Shown here: positions 30,701 through 40,086 of the stretch, in pieces | How the letters are laid out: each line of letters opens with the position of its first letter | Numbering within the stretch: the stretch's first letter is position 1 | From: Pontibacter diazotrophicus | Lineage (GTDB): Bacteria; Bacteroidota; Bacteroidia; Cytophagales; Hymenobacteraceae | DNA length: 64,000 bases | Assembly: GCF_003367245.1 (NCBI RefSeq) | Contig: NZ_QRGR01000021.1 | Location: 86,302 to 150,301, forward strand | Reading direction: 5' to 3' | Notes under the pieces: model-generated | Seen by the model: only the letters and a program-made list of their open reading frames with translations | Databases searched by the model: none | What the model was told of the DNA's origin: nothing | Translations under genes and position numbers: made by a program

Positions 30701-33673
30701 TTAGAAACCAACATTTAAGCCAAAAGTAACGGTACGAAGCGCAGGATACTGTGCTCCTGTCAGTGATCCCCCTGTCACTTCAGGGTCAAAGCCCTGGAAG
30801 TCTGTCCATGTTACTAAGTTCTGGCCTTGAGCAAATACTCTAACGCTGTTTATGAATCCTATTGAATTTACCAGTGAGGCCGGCAATGAATAAGACACAT
30901 TGATATTACGCAGTCTCAGGAAATCACCATCCTCAACAAAGCGTGTTGTTGACGCTCTGAAAGGGGCACCCGGACGCGGTATGTTGGTGATATCACCAGG
31001 CTCCTGCCACTCATCCAACATAGAAAGCGCCAGGTTGTCCCACAAATACTGCGGGTTCTCCACGTTCGCACGGTCATTGTTATAGATTTTGTTACCTCTA
31101 ACAAAGCTGAAGAAAGAACTTACTTCAAAGCCTCTGAAGTTAAGAGAAGTGCCAAAGCCGCCGAAGAATGGTGCCTCTGTTGTACCAACAATCACACGGT
31201 CGTTAGGGTTATAGGTCTCCGTTATATCGCCATCTGCTGTTAAGTACTGTGGATTTCCGTTGTCTGGGTTTACACCGGCATAACGCACCACATAAAGAGA
31301 GTTCATTGGCTCACCCACACGGTTGGTATAAAGGCCGCTTATAATCTCTTCCTCGTCACCGACTAATTGTGTCACCTCATTTTGGTTGTACGTTAAGCTA
31401 ACATTGGCGCTCCAGGTAAAATCCTCGGTTGCAACGATGTCACCGTTCAGCGCAAGTTCCACACCTCTGTTTCGCAGTTCACCAATGTTCGAGATCAACT
31501 CCGGATAACCCGTCGTTCTGGAAAGCTGTCGGTCCAGGAACAAATCACTGGTATTAGAATTGTAAAATTCTACCGTAGCTCCTAACCGGCCATTCAGGGT
31601 AGTGAATTCAAGGCCCGTGTTAAAGGTGGTTTTTCTTTCCCACTGTAACAGCGGATTTGCTAACTGCGCCTGTCCTAAGCCACTTACACCACCATAAACG
31701 CTACGGCTGTAAAGCTCACGAGAGGCAAAATCCAAAGCGTTACCGGCTGCATCTAACAACACCTGGTTACCCGCTGAACCGTAAGAAGCTTTGAACTTAA
31801 TGTCGTTGAATACATCTGTTATGCCCTGCATGAAAGGCTCGTCAGAAACAATCCAGGAAAAGCCTATAGAACCGAAGTTCGCGAAGCGTCTGTCGGCACC
31901 AAAGCGGGAAGAACCATCACGGCGGGCACCTAAGGTTAGGAAATACCTGTCGCGGAAGCCGTAGTTGATGTTTGTGAAGTATGATAATAAAGCATTCTCA
32001 GTACCAGCACCACCAACAGCAGGTATAAAACCATTCGATGCATTACCAGGCGTGATACCAGCTTCGTTCTGGAAAGCACCACCCAATCCGTAACCTGTAA
32101 AGCTCAGGCCTCTGTAAACTCTGTTTACAATTTCGTTGTACAGGGCAACTGTAAGCGTGTGCTCTCCTCCAAACTCGGTATCATAGGTAGCAGATGTTGT
32201 TCCGGTATAACGGAAAGACCTGTTATAGCCACGGCCAAAGGAACCTGAACCACCTGTAGAGAACTGGCCGCTATAAGTATCCGGGTCAACATAAGAGGAT
32301 GTTTCGTTCGACGTGAAGTCACCGCCCCAGGTAGTCCTGAAAGATAAACCTTCCAGGAAAGGAGCCTGATAACCTACGTACACGTTACCAACACCCTTTA
32401 TTTGCTGCCTTAAGTTGTTGTTCTCCAAAAGTTCCTGTAGGGCATTCGGCTGGCCGGACACCATCTGCGTATAGTTCCCCTCTTCATCATAAGGCGTTTC
32501 ATAAGGATTAGTCCAACGTATGGCGTTCAACGGAGTCGCTATACCAGAGTTAGCCTCACTCGTGTTGGTGAACTCAGAATAACCAAAAGTAGAATTCAGT
32601 CCGAAGTTGAAGTTACCAGCGGCAGATTCTATGTTGGCTCTACCCGTATAGCGCTCTAAGCCAGTGTTTGGCACTGTACCCGTCTGGTCGAAAACAGAGG
32701 CAGACAGGTAGTAAGTCGTTTTCTCGCTACCACCGGAAGCACTTAGTGTATGGTTCTGTGTAGTTCCTGTTTCAAAGAATACATCTTCCCAGTTGGTGTC
32801 TACTTCTCTTAGTCTTGCTAAATCTGCATCATCCCAGCCATAAGGATTGCCTCTTTGCAGCTCATACTGAAGTTTCTGCTCTGTGTTCATGAGTTCCAGC
32901 CTGTTTTCAGGAGCTCTTGAGAAACCATACTGTACATCGTAGTTGATGCGCGTTCTACCGGCAAGTCCCTTTCTGGTAGTAATTACCACAACGCCATTCG
33001 CACCTCTTGAACCATAGATAGAAGTGGCAGAAGCGTCTTTTAATACTGTCAGGCTTTCAAAGTCGGTTGGGTTGAGCGTAGCAAAATCGGATGCTGTTAT
33101 TTCCACACCATCCATGATGTACAATGGTTCGCTGCTACCCAGAATAGAACCTCTACCGCGAATAACCACGTTTGCCGCTGCACCTGGCTGGCCAGAGTTT
33201 GCCTGCACCAATATACCCGGTGCTCTACCCTGCAGGGCCTGGTCGAAAGAGGCGATAGGCACCTGTCTGATCTCTTCTGCCTTTACAGTAGAAATAGAGC
33301 CTGCCACCTCGCGGTTTGTCTGCGTAGTGTAACCCGTTACTACAACCTCTGACAGTTGTCTTGTGTCCGGGCTCATGCTCACGTCAATAGTGGTTCTGTC
33401 CCCCACAGGAACCTCCTGCGTTGTCATACCAATCTGTCTGAACACCAGCGTTGCATTCGCTGGATCCATGTTGGCTGGAATAGTGACAGAGTATTCTCCG
33501 TTGATTCCAGTGCTTGTTCCGGTGGTAGTATTTTTAACGATAACAGTAACACCCGGCAGACCCTGTCCTGTCTCCTGCTCCGTTACCGTACCTGTTACTG
33601 TTCCACCTTGTGCCATCACCTGTTGTATAAGGCATAGCATGAAAGCAAAATTCAATAATAAAATTTTTCTCAT
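30701..33673 (-). CDS. SusC/RagA-family TonB-linked outer-membrane transporter
   Basis: 990 residues. Signal peptide (LIQQVMAQ), a carboxypeptidase-like regulatory domain (TGTVTEQETGQGLPGVTVIVKN), TonB box-like SEVVVTGY, the plug (VPIASFDQALQGRAPGI; SATSIYGSRGANGVVVITTRKG), then a 22-strand barrel ending TFGLNVGF. It imports an oligosaccharide or peptide using TonB energy. susC and susD are in one operon on the minus strand; the promoter is at 33872-33905. Confidence 0.95.
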   Translation of the reverse strand: MRKILLLNFAFMLCLIQQVMAQGGTVTGTVTEQETGQGLPGVTVIVKNTTTGTSTGINGEYSVTIPANMDPANATLVFRQIGMTTQEVPVGDRTTIDVSMSPDTRQLSEVVVTGYTTQTNREVAGSISTVKAEEIRQVPIASFDQALQGRAPGILVQANSGQPGAAANVVIRGRGSILGSSEPLYIMDGVEITASDFATLNPTDFESLTVLKDASATSIYGSRGANGVVVITTRKGLAGRTRINYDVQYGFSRAPENRLELMNTEQKLQYELQRGNPYGWDDADLARLREVDTNWEDVFFETGTTQNHTLSASGGSEKTTYYLSASVFDQTGTVPNTGLERYTGRANIESAAGNFNFGLNSTFGYSEFTNTSEANSGIATPLNAIRWTNPYETPYDEEGNYTQMVSGQPNALQELLENNNLRQQIKGVGNVYVGYQAPFLEGLSFRTTWGGDFTSNETSSYVDPDTYSGQFSTGGSGSFGRGYNRSFRYTGTTSATYDTEFGGEHTLTVALYNEIVNRVYRGLSFTGYGLGGAFQNEAGITPGNASNGFIPAVGGAGTENALLSYFTNINYGFRDRYFLTLGARRDGSSRFGADRRFANFGSIGFSWIVSDEPFMQGITDVFNDIKFKASYGSAGNQVLLDAAGNALDFASRELYSRSVYGGVSGLGQAQLANPLLQWERKTTFNTGLEFTTLNGRLGATVEFYNSNTSDLFLDRQLSRTTGYPELISNIGELRNRGVELALNGDIVATEDFTWSANVSLTYNQNEVTQLVGDEEEIISGLYTNRVGEPMNSLYVVRYAGVNPDNGNPQYLTADGDITETYNPNDRVIVGTTEAPFFGGFGTSLNFRGFEVSSFFSFVRGNKIYNNDRANVENPQYLWDNLALSMLDEWQEPGDITNIPRPGAPFRASTTRFVEDGDFLRLRNINVSYSLPASLVNSIGFINSVRVFAQGQNLVTWTDFQGFDPEVTGGSLTGAQYPALRTVTFGLNVGF

Positions 33674-33871
33674 GTCAGGTTTTAGTTAAAAGAATAAAAT
33701 AAAAATCCAGAATATGGAGCTGAACAGCTAAGTACTTCTTTACTATCCTAAGTATATCTTGAGGGCTACTAAGTATATATAAGGATCGCACTACACTTCT
33801 ATCTCCATTCCAACTCGAAAGATAAGCTTTTGGGATACTATTTAAAAACAAAGTCAAAGCGTATCTGGCCG

Positions 33872-33905
33872 CAAAGGTAATAACTAAAACTTTATTTTTA
33901 CACAA
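33872..33905 (-). promoter_or_regulatory. Promoter of susC-susD: TTG, 23 bases, TACCTTTG
   Basis: On the minus strand a TTG, then 23 bases, then TACCTTTG (33879 to 33872), matching the TTG-N17-23-TANNTTTG promoter. The leader to the ATG at 33673 would be about 190 bases. Confidence 0.55.
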
Positions 33906-34009
33906 TTTTACAATAAGAAGTCCTGAAAATTATGATTAACGCAATCCAACATCTCCTTTCACTGTAAAAAGAATAATGCAAGCAGAAGATAGTTTACATG
34001 CAGGAAATA

Positions 34010-34052
34010 AAGAATCTGCTGAATTTTTCTTTGGAAAACTCAGCAGATTCTT
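34010..34052. repeat. Hairpin AAGAATCTGCTGA/TCAGCAGATTCTT
   Basis: 13-bp perfect arms (34010-34022 and 34040-34052) with a 17-base loop. It lies upstream of the susC promoter and 100 bases before the blaI operator, so it is not a leader of either. It may separate the two divergent control regions. Confidence 0.6.
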
Positions 34053-34144
34053 GGCTCGAATATCTTTCTCGCTGCAATACACACCCTGATAGGTCCAAAT
34101 AAAAGGTACCATTTTTCTGGAGGCAGGAATTTTTTATCAAATAA

Positions 34145-34180
34145 AACTAAACATTTAGTTTTAAAACTAAGTAATTAGTT
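34145..34180 (+). promoter_or_regulatory. Tandem BlaI-type operators
   Basis: Two 16-bp dyads AACTAA-N4-TTAGTT at 34145-34160 (centre ACAT) and 34165-34180 (centre GTAA), centre to centre 20 bases (two helical turns). They lie 36 bases before blaI (34216). BlaI/MecI repressors bind such dyads cooperatively at their own promoters. Autoregulation is inferred. Confidence 0.75.
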
Positions 34181-34215
34181 ATATATTAGTATTACAGAAC
34201 ATGAATAACAAGTAG

Positions 34216-34614
34216 ATGAAAGAACTGACCAAGGCCGAAGAAGAGATCATGCAGGTACTCTGGAAGTTGCAGCAAGCATTTGTCCGAGACATTCTGGAGG
34301 AGCTACCGGAGCCAAAGCCTGCCTATAACACGGTGTCTACTATCGTGCGGATACTGGAGAGCAAAGGGTTTGTCGGGCACGAGGCCTTTGGCAAATCGCA
34401 CCAGTACTACCCGCTGGTGGCACAGGATAAATACAAGAGCTACTTCCTGAAGAACTTTATGAGTGGCTACTTCGGGGGCTCCTTTGAGAAACTGGTATCG
34501 TTCTTCGCCAAAGACAATAATCTAAACATAAAGGAGTTGGACCAGCTGCTGCAGCAGGTAAAACATGATATAGACAAGGATAAGGAGGATCCGCAAGATG
34601 GAAGTAATGCTTAG
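34216..34614 (+). CDS. BlaI/MecI/CopY-family transcriptional repressor
   Basis: 132 residues. Winged-helix N-terminal part: LTKAEEEIMQVLWKLQQAFV, VRDILEELPEPKPAYNTVSTIVRILESKGFVGHE, then the dimerisation helices YFLKNFMSGYFGGSFEKLVSFFAK. Standard BlaI family in Bacteroidota, where it is paired with BlaR1-like M56 peptidases unrelated to beta-lactams. It overlaps the next gene by 17 bases. The twin dyad is just upstream. Confidence 0.93.
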   Translation: MKELTKAEEEIMQVLWKLQQAFVRDILEELPEPKPAYNTVSTIVRILESKGFVGHEAFGKSHQYYPLVAQDKYKSYFLKNFMSGYFGGSFEKLVSFFAKDNNLNIKELDQLLQQVKHDIDKDKEDPQDGSNA

Positions 34615-36052
34615 CTTTATACTTAAGTCCGGCATAGCGCTGCTGGTGCTGTACCTGTTCTACTACGTGCTGCTGCGCAACGAAACCAACTTCCGGTTTA
34701 ACAGGCTCTACCTGCTGCTGGCACCGGTTGTGGCGCTTTCGCTGCCGTTTATAAAGTGGCCTGCCCTGCTCTCTCCGGATAATGCCGTGGCACAGACCCT
34801 TCAGGCGATACAGTTATCAGAAGTGACGGTGGTAGGTTACGGACAGCCAGCAACGGGCGCTGCATTGCCACAGTTTATGACAACATCCAACCTTATCTGG
34901 ATCGTGTACCTGCTGGTGGCGCTGTTTCTTGTTTTCAGGCTATGCAGGCAGCTTTGGCATATCCGCAGCCTCACCTCCAGGGCGATAAGTATGGAGCAGC
35001 AAACAGACACTATTCAGATCTTACAGCTAGAGCAGCATTTTTCTTCCTTTGCTTTCCTGAACAAGGTATTTCTGAGCAACCAGGAGCAGCTCAACGCCCG
35101 GGAAAAGCAACAGATACTGGCACACGAGCTTGCCCACGTGCAACTGGGCCACACTTACGATATCCTGTTTTATGAGCTTCTGACTATTCTCTTGTGGTTT
35201 AACCCGGTTATCTGGTTTCTGAAAGCCGAACTCCGCAACCTGCACGAATACCAGGCCGATGCCCGCGTACTGGATCAGCACCAGCCGCAGGAATACAGTG
35301 CCCTCTTATCAAAAGAAGTGCTCTTTAACATGGGCCTCCCTATTGGCAGCCATTTCCAGAAACCGCAGGTACTGCAGCGTCTGCATATGCTGAAGCAGCA
35401 CGGCAAGCAGGCAGGCTGGTTAAAGCCCCTACTTACACTCCCCCTGCTTGTGCTGCTATTGTTCTCCCTTACCTCCCAGCAGGTAACCGCCGATATTGCT
35501 TCGCAGCTCACTCCTCCTCCACAGCAGGCAGAGGCGAGCAGGTCTTTAACAGCACCGCCAGATGAAATGGTGGCAGAGCAGGAACAGGAGCCTGCGGTAG
35601 CGGACACGAACAAAGAAACACCAGCACCCGGGCAGCCAGGCGAAATGCCCAATGCAAAAGAAGACGGAACTCCTGACATACCTGCTCAGACAAACAAACC
35701 TGACCAAAACATACACAACCTCCTGGAGGTACATCCTTACACCTATGTTGAGGAGATGCCTCAATTTAAGGGAGGAGAAACTGAAATGCTGAAGTACCTG
35801 GGCATGAACGTCCGCTATCCGAGAGAAGCACAGGAGGCAAAGGTAGAGGGTATTGTTGTGGCTAGTTTTGTTGTTGATGAGACTGGCGCACTAAGCGATA
35901 TTCAGATTATCAAATCGCTGGGCCTGGGCACCGATGAGGAAGTCATTCGCGTGGTAGAGTCCATGAACGGGAAGTGGCTACCAGGCAAGCAGAATGGTGT
36001 AGCAGTACCTGTCCGCTATACCCTTCCTGTAAGGTACACTTTAAAAGAATAA
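34598..36052 (+). CDS. BlaR1-like M56 peptidase with C-terminal TonB domain
   Basis: 484 residues. N-terminal membrane helices (LVLYLFYYVLL, IWIVYLLVALFLVF, then two more), zinc site HELAH at 176-180 with downstream ELRNLHEYQADARVLD. A Pro/Gln/Glu-rich stretch (305-365) leads to a TonB C-terminal domain (VHPYTYVEEMPQFKGGETEMLKYL to the end). By family, M56 peptidases sense a signal and cleave BlaI. The TonB domain could touch outer-membrane receptors. It is fourth-from-last of a coupled set: the same TonB domain is repeated in the next four genes. Confidence 0.88.
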   Translation: MEVMLSFILKSGIALLVLYLFYYVLLRNETNFRFNRLYLLLAPVVALSLPFIKWPALLSPDNAVAQTLQAIQLSEVTVVGYGQPATGAALPQFMTTSNLIWIVYLLVALFLVFRLCRQLWHIRSLTSRAISMEQQTDTIQILQLEQHFSSFAFLNKVFLSNQEQLNAREKQQILAHELAHVQLGHTYDILFYELLTILLWFNPVIWFLKAELRNLHEYQADARVLDQHQPQEYSALLSKEVLFNMGLPIGSHFQKPQVLQRLHMLKQHGKQAGWLKPLLTLPLLVLLLFSLTSQQVTADIASQLTPPPQQAEASRSLTAPPDEMVAEQEQEPAVADTNKETPAPGQPGEMPNAKEDGTPDIPAQTNKPDQNIHNLLEVHPYTYVEEMPQFKGGETEMLKYLGMNVRYPREAQEAKVEGIVVASFVVDETGALSDIQIIKSLGLGTDEEVIRVVESMNGKWLPGKQNGVAVPVRYTLPVRYTLKE

Positions 36053-36163
36053 ATACAAAAGTTTAAACTTATTGTAGCACCCTGTTTACACCAGCAAAAA
36101 AGTTGGTGCCAGGTTCTTATTGCCTGCTTCTACCTGATTTTTCACACTACCTATTCAGAAACT

Positions 36164-36643
36164 ATGAAAAAGCACAACTTATTCCACTTACTATATAAGA
36201 TACCGCTACTGGCGCTGCTATTAATTCTTGTGGCCTGCGCTACAGATGAAGAACCTGTTGCCGTCCACCAACCTGAAACTGAAACGCTCCCCCCTAAACA
36301 GGAATATACTGGGATAGAATATACTACCGTCTACAAGTCTGTAGATCAAATGCCCGCTTTTGAGGAAGGTGAAGAGAAAATGTTTGAATTCTTACACGAG
36401 CACGTCCACTATCCTCAGGAAGCAAAAAAGGCAGGTGTAGAAGGGATGGTCGTGGTGCAGTTTATTGTTGAAAAAGACGGTTCCATTACTGATCTGGAAC
36501 TGGTGAAAAGCCTCCATCCTGAGATAGACAAAGAAGCCCTCCGGGTAACCAGCATGATGAACAAAAAGTGGGATCCGGGCATACAGAACAACAAACCCGT
36601 ACGCGTGCAACACACGCTTCCAATGCGCTTCACCATCAAGTAA
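36164..36643 (+). CDS. TonB C-terminal-domain lipoprotein
   Basis: 159 residues. Signal peptide with lipobox LVACATDEE. The body is one TonB domain: YKSVDQMPAFEEGEEKMFEFL, then VEGMVVVQFIVEKDGSITDLELVKSL and KKWDPGIQNNKPVRVQHTLPMRF. It is a periplasmic lipoprotein, not a true TonB with a membrane anchor. Probably binds TonB boxes or peptidoglycan. Same cassette as the next three genes. Confidence 0.85.
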   Translation: MKKHNLFHLLYKIPLLALLLILVACATDEEPVAVHQPETETLPPKQEYTGIEYTTVYKSVDQMPAFEEGEEKMFEFLHEHVHYPQEAKKAGVEGMVVVQFIVEKDGSITDLELVKSLHPEIDKEALRVTSMMNKKWDPGIQNNKPVRVQHTLPMRFTIK

Positions 36644-36740
36644 AACATAGCCCTTTACAGCATCTTTTGTAGCCGCCCCAAAGCCCGGCCTGGAAAGCTG
36701 TTGCCTTATAATTCATTTTAAACCTAAACTATATATAACA

Positions 36741-37214
36741 ATGATCATGAAAAATCACACACTAACAAAAACAGCCCTGCACGTCTTCTTTTCTGCATGT
36801 CTGTTTGCCACAGCCTCCTGCTCAACTGATGAAGACCCAACTGCAGTAGCAGTTCAGCAGCAGGAAAAGGCAACTGTAAAGCGAACGGATGCCTCAAAAC
36901 CTTATACTTATGTGGAGCAAATGCCGGAGTTTAAAGGAGGAAACGAGGCCTTGTTGTCCTTCCTGGGCACCAACATAAAGTACCCGGAGGCGGCACAGGA
37001 AGCAAAGGTGGAAGGACTGACGGTTGTAAAATTCACAGTAGAGGAAAATGGCTCTGTAACAAATATACAAACCGTAAAAAGCCTTAGCCCTGAAACAGAC
37101 CAGGAGGCAGTAAGAGTAGTAAAAATGACGAGCGGCAACTGGGCTCCGGGTAAGCAGGACGGAGAAACGGTACGGGTTGATTATACCCTGCCCATTCGGT
37201 TTGCATTGAAATAA
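36741..37214 (+). CDS. TonB C-terminal-domain lipoprotein
   Basis: 157 residues (ATG at 36741 or 36747). Signal peptide with lipobox FATASCSTDED. One TonB domain: YTYVEQMPEFKGGNEALLSFL, VEGLTVVKFTVEENGSVTNI, GNWAPGKQDGETVRVDYTLPIRF. About as similar to the BlaR1 C-terminal domain as to the preceding lipoprotein. No membrane helix, so it cannot contact ExbB-ExbD like TonB. Third gene of the array. Confidence 0.85.
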   Translation: MIMKNHTLTKTALHVFFSACLFATASCSTDEDPTAVAVQQQEKATVKRTDASKPYTYVEQMPEFKGGNEALLSFLGTNIKYPEAAQEAKVEGLTVVKFTVEENGSVTNIQTVKSLSPETDQEAVRVVKMTSGNWAPGKQDGETVRVDYTLPIRFALK

Positions 37215-37304
37215 TATTTATTCTGAATACCCCTATCAGTTCCATCTAGGGCTGGTAGGGATTTTCACGATTGCCTTTTCCAAACTATAAAAACTACTTA
37301 AGCC

Positions 37305-38618
37305 ATGTCACACTGCAACATATTAACTAAACTGGCAGCCGCCGCGCTGCTAAGCACATTATTGTTTACAGCCCCTGCTGCCCTTGCTCAAACCGCTGAA
37401 AAGCCTTATACCTATGTAGAAAAAATGCCTGTTTTTAAGGGAGGTGAATCCGAGATGATAAAGTTCTTGGGCAGCAACATCCAATATCCAAAAGAAGCCC
37501 GGGAGGTCGGCTTAGAGGGTATTGTGGTTATCTCCTTTGTCGTAGGCACAGATGGCAGCATCTCGGATATACAAACTTTGAAGGAGTTAGGTAAAGGCAC
37601 TGAAGAGGAAGCGAAGCGGGTCGCGAAGCTGATGGACGGTAAATGGACGCCAGGCAGCCAGGCTGGCAAGTTAGTGCCTGTACGCTACACGCTGCCCATA
37701 CGGTTTGCCTTAAGCGAGGCAGACCGGGCCGCTATGAAGGATATTGCCAATCAGATGCCGCAGTTTAAAGGTGGCCACGAAGCTATGCTCCAGACCATGG
37801 GCAAGCACCTCCAGTTACCGGTAGAGGCCAGGCAGGAAAACCTGCAAGCACAGGTGATGGTCCGTTTCACAGTGGAGCCAGACGGAACAGTATCCGATAT
37901 AAAACTGAAGCAGACCAAACTGAAGAAAACAATTGGCCCCGGCTCCGACCTCGACTATATGGATGCTAATACATTCGGATTTCAGAACAAAGCCGTACTG
38001 GCCCAACTCAGTGAGGCAGCCGTAGCTGCCGTAAAAGCCACCTCCGGGCACTGGAACCCTGCCTTGCGCAGTGGACAAGCCAAAGCCGCCGAAATAACGC
38101 TCCCCGTGCGTTTTATAGACGCTAACGCACCCGCCAGTGCCACGGCTCCTGCAATGTTGCCTATTGACCAAAAAATTCTACCTGACCCAAACAAAGTTTA
38201 CAGCGAAAAGAACCTAGACACAAAACCAAGCTACAAGGAAGGTAAAAAAGAACTGATAAAGCTATTGGCTAAAAATATACGCTACCCTGACACACAGGCA
38301 GAAGGAGATGTGAAAATAAATTTTATTGTGAGTCCAAAAGGCGGAATAGGATTCTATGTGAACCTTGACGAGAAAAACGAACTGCTTGCAAAAGAAGTAA
38401 CAAGGGTGTTGCAAATCACGACCGGCAAGTGGAATCCCGGCCGGGTAGACGGCAAACCTGTATCATCAGTGGCCACGCTCAATGTCCGCTTTGTGATTGA
38501 CGACGGACAGGAAAAGCCAGCAGCTAAAACAATCAATAAATTAGATGCAATGGTTACAAAAGAGGGTGTAGTAGCGCCTGCAGCAGCACCTGATGTGGTG
38601 GTGACAAAGTACAGGTAG
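37305..38618 (+). CDS. Secreted protein with three TonB-like domains
   Basis: 437 residues with a signal peptide (APAALAQ). Domain 1 near 27-135 (YTYVEKMPVFKGGESEMIKFL), domain 2 near 145-270 (MPQFKGGHEAMLQTMG; longer, with an inserted DYMDANTFGFQNKAVLAQL), domain 3 near 300-405 (degenerate: SYKEGKKELIKLLAKNIRYPD). The protein is periplasmic or surface-exposed. Whether the degenerate repeat still binds TonB boxes cannot be told. Confidence 0.82.
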   Translation: MSHCNILTKLAAAALLSTLLFTAPAALAQTAEKPYTYVEKMPVFKGGESEMIKFLGSNIQYPKEAREVGLEGIVVISFVVGTDGSISDIQTLKELGKGTEEEAKRVAKLMDGKWTPGSQAGKLVPVRYTLPIRFALSEADRAAMKDIANQMPQFKGGHEAMLQTMGKHLQLPVEARQENLQAQVMVRFTVEPDGTVSDIKLKQTKLKKTIGPGSDLDYMDANTFGFQNKAVLAQLSEAAVAAVKATSGHWNPALRSGQAKAAEITLPVRFIDANAPASATAPAMLPIDQKILPDPNKVYSEKNLDTKPSYKEGKKELIKLLAKNIRYPDTQAEGDVKINFIVSPKGGIGFYVNLDEKNELLAKEVTRVLQITTGKWNPGRVDGKPVSSVATLNVRFVIDDGQEKPAAKTINKLDAMVTKEGVVAPAAAPDVVVTKYR

Positions 38619-38694
38619 CAGCAATCTTGGATGCTAACTATATTTCAGTAAATTCAGTATAAAATATATTATATCCAACTTCTACCTTCAGCTA

Positions 38695-39942
38695 ATGAAA
38701 AACAAACTATCCCTCTCCTGCTTAGCAGTTCTCACGCTGTTAGGCTCGGCCGTACTTTTTTTACCGGAGGCGCATGCTCAATCTACTGCTTCTGCAGAGA
38801 CGATATATTCTTACGTAGAAGAACCGCCTGCCTTTGAGGGTGGCGACGCTGAATTGATGAATTTTGTCGCCAGCAATATCCAGTACCCGCAGGACGCCAG
38901 AGCGGCAGGGCTGACAGGAATAGTGGTTTTAACATTTGTAGTAGAAAAAAACGGCACTATATCCAACATCGAAACCATAAAAAGCCTTTCTAAAAGCACT
39001 GATGCAGAAGCAGTTCGTGTGATAGGTTTAACAGAAGGGAAATGGAGCATTGGCAGGCAGCATGGCAAAGCTTTGCGGGTAAAGCAAACATTCCCGGTTA
39101 AATTCAGCCTGGACAAAGACGGTAATCCAACAGTGCTTCACAGGATGCCTCAGTTCAAGGGAGGCCAGAAAGCCATGGTGCAAGCTATTTACAGCAACCT
39201 GAAAGTACCGGCTGCCGCTCAACAGGAAAATATAACCGCCCGTGTGCAGGTGAAGTTTAATGTAAAAGAAGACGGCACCGTATCGAACATTGCCATTGCA
39301 AACACAAAACTGAAGCATATAGTAGGTGCCGGTGCAGACATGGATTATATGGATGCTTCCACTTTCAAGCTACAGAATAAAGCTGTACTCGCTGAATTGA
39401 GCACAGCCGCCGCCGAAGCTATACAGGGAACAAGTGGCAAGTGGGAACCGGGCACCCGATACGGCAAACCAATAGCTGCAGAGGTGACTCTTCCTGTGCT
39501 ATTCTCCGGCTCCCAAGAGCCTAAGTTGGAAAATCAGTTAGAGGCCATGCTCCTGTCCTATCAGCCGGACGCCTATGACAAGAAATTTTCTTATAAAGAC
39601 AATGAAGTAGATGCTCGCGCGGCACTCAAAGACGGAACTGTAGAGCAATTTCTGGCAAAGCACCTTCGCTACCCCGACACCTCTTTTGAGGGCATTGTTA
39701 AAGTAGCATTCTTAGTAGCGGATGACGGCAGATTATTTGGCCCTATGACAAATGTCTCAAAAGATGAGAAAGCTATTGCAGATGAGTTCTCAAGAGTATT
39801 CGAACTTACAGAAGGCAACTGGATACCTGCCAAAAAGAATACTCAGCCTATCTCAGCCATGCAGGAGATCACGGTGGAGTTTATGAGCAAAAAGGGGGAA
39901 AAGAACCCTACACGCAACGCTAATGTAGTAGTGACGAGGTAA
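38695..39942 (+). CDS. Secreted protein with three TonB-like domains, paralogue of the previous
   Basis: 415 residues with a signal peptide (EAHAQ). Same three-domain layout: YSYVEEPPAFEGGDAELMNFV, then MPQFKGGQKAMVQAIY with DYMDASTFKLQNKAVLAEL, then a third domain ending VKVAFLVADDGRLFG. The insert (DYMDA-TF-LQNKAVLA) shared with the 37305 protein shows the pair arose by duplication of the whole gene. Confidence 0.82.
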   Translation: MKNKLSLSCLAVLTLLGSAVLFLPEAHAQSTASAETIYSYVEEPPAFEGGDAELMNFVASNIQYPQDARAAGLTGIVVLTFVVEKNGTISNIETIKSLSKSTDAEAVRVIGLTEGKWSIGRQHGKALRVKQTFPVKFSLDKDGNPTVLHRMPQFKGGQKAMVQAIYSNLKVPAAAQQENITARVQVKFNVKEDGTVSNIAIANTKLKHIVGAGADMDYMDASTFKLQNKAVLAELSTAAAEAIQGTSGKWEPGTRYGKPIAAEVTLPVLFSGSQEPKLENQLEAMLLSYQPDAYDKKFSYKDNEVDARAALKDGTVEQFLAKHLRYPDTSFEGIVKVAFLVADDGRLFGPMTNVSKDEKAIADEFSRVFELTEGNWIPAKKNTQPISAMQEITVEFMSKKGEKNPTRNANVVVTR

Positions 39943-39966
39943 AGGATTTTTTCTCCACATAGCTAT

Positions 39967-40036
39967 TGTCATCTCGAACGTAGTGAGAGATCTATCGGGA
40001 ATTCTGAAAAGATCTCTCACTGCGTTCGAGATGACA
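39967..40036. repeat. Palindromic repeat TGTCATCTCGAACGTAGTGA... next to GIY-YIG gene
   Basis: 27-bp arms (39967-39993 and 40010-40036) with a single mismatch, 16-base loop. It lies 50 bases upstream of the GIY-YIG gene, between it and the last TonB-domain gene. Confidence 0.85.
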
Positions 40037-40086
40037 TTTTCTGGTAAAATAACCGGAGTAGCATTAACGCCCGTACCACAGTAAAC

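Larger units (their letters stand above)
33674..34215. other. Divergent intergenic region, susC/blaI
   Basis: 540 bases, AT-rich. It holds the susC promoter (33872-33905), a hairpin at 34010-34052 and the double BlaI-type operator at 34145-34180. No gene was found. Confidence 0.6.
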
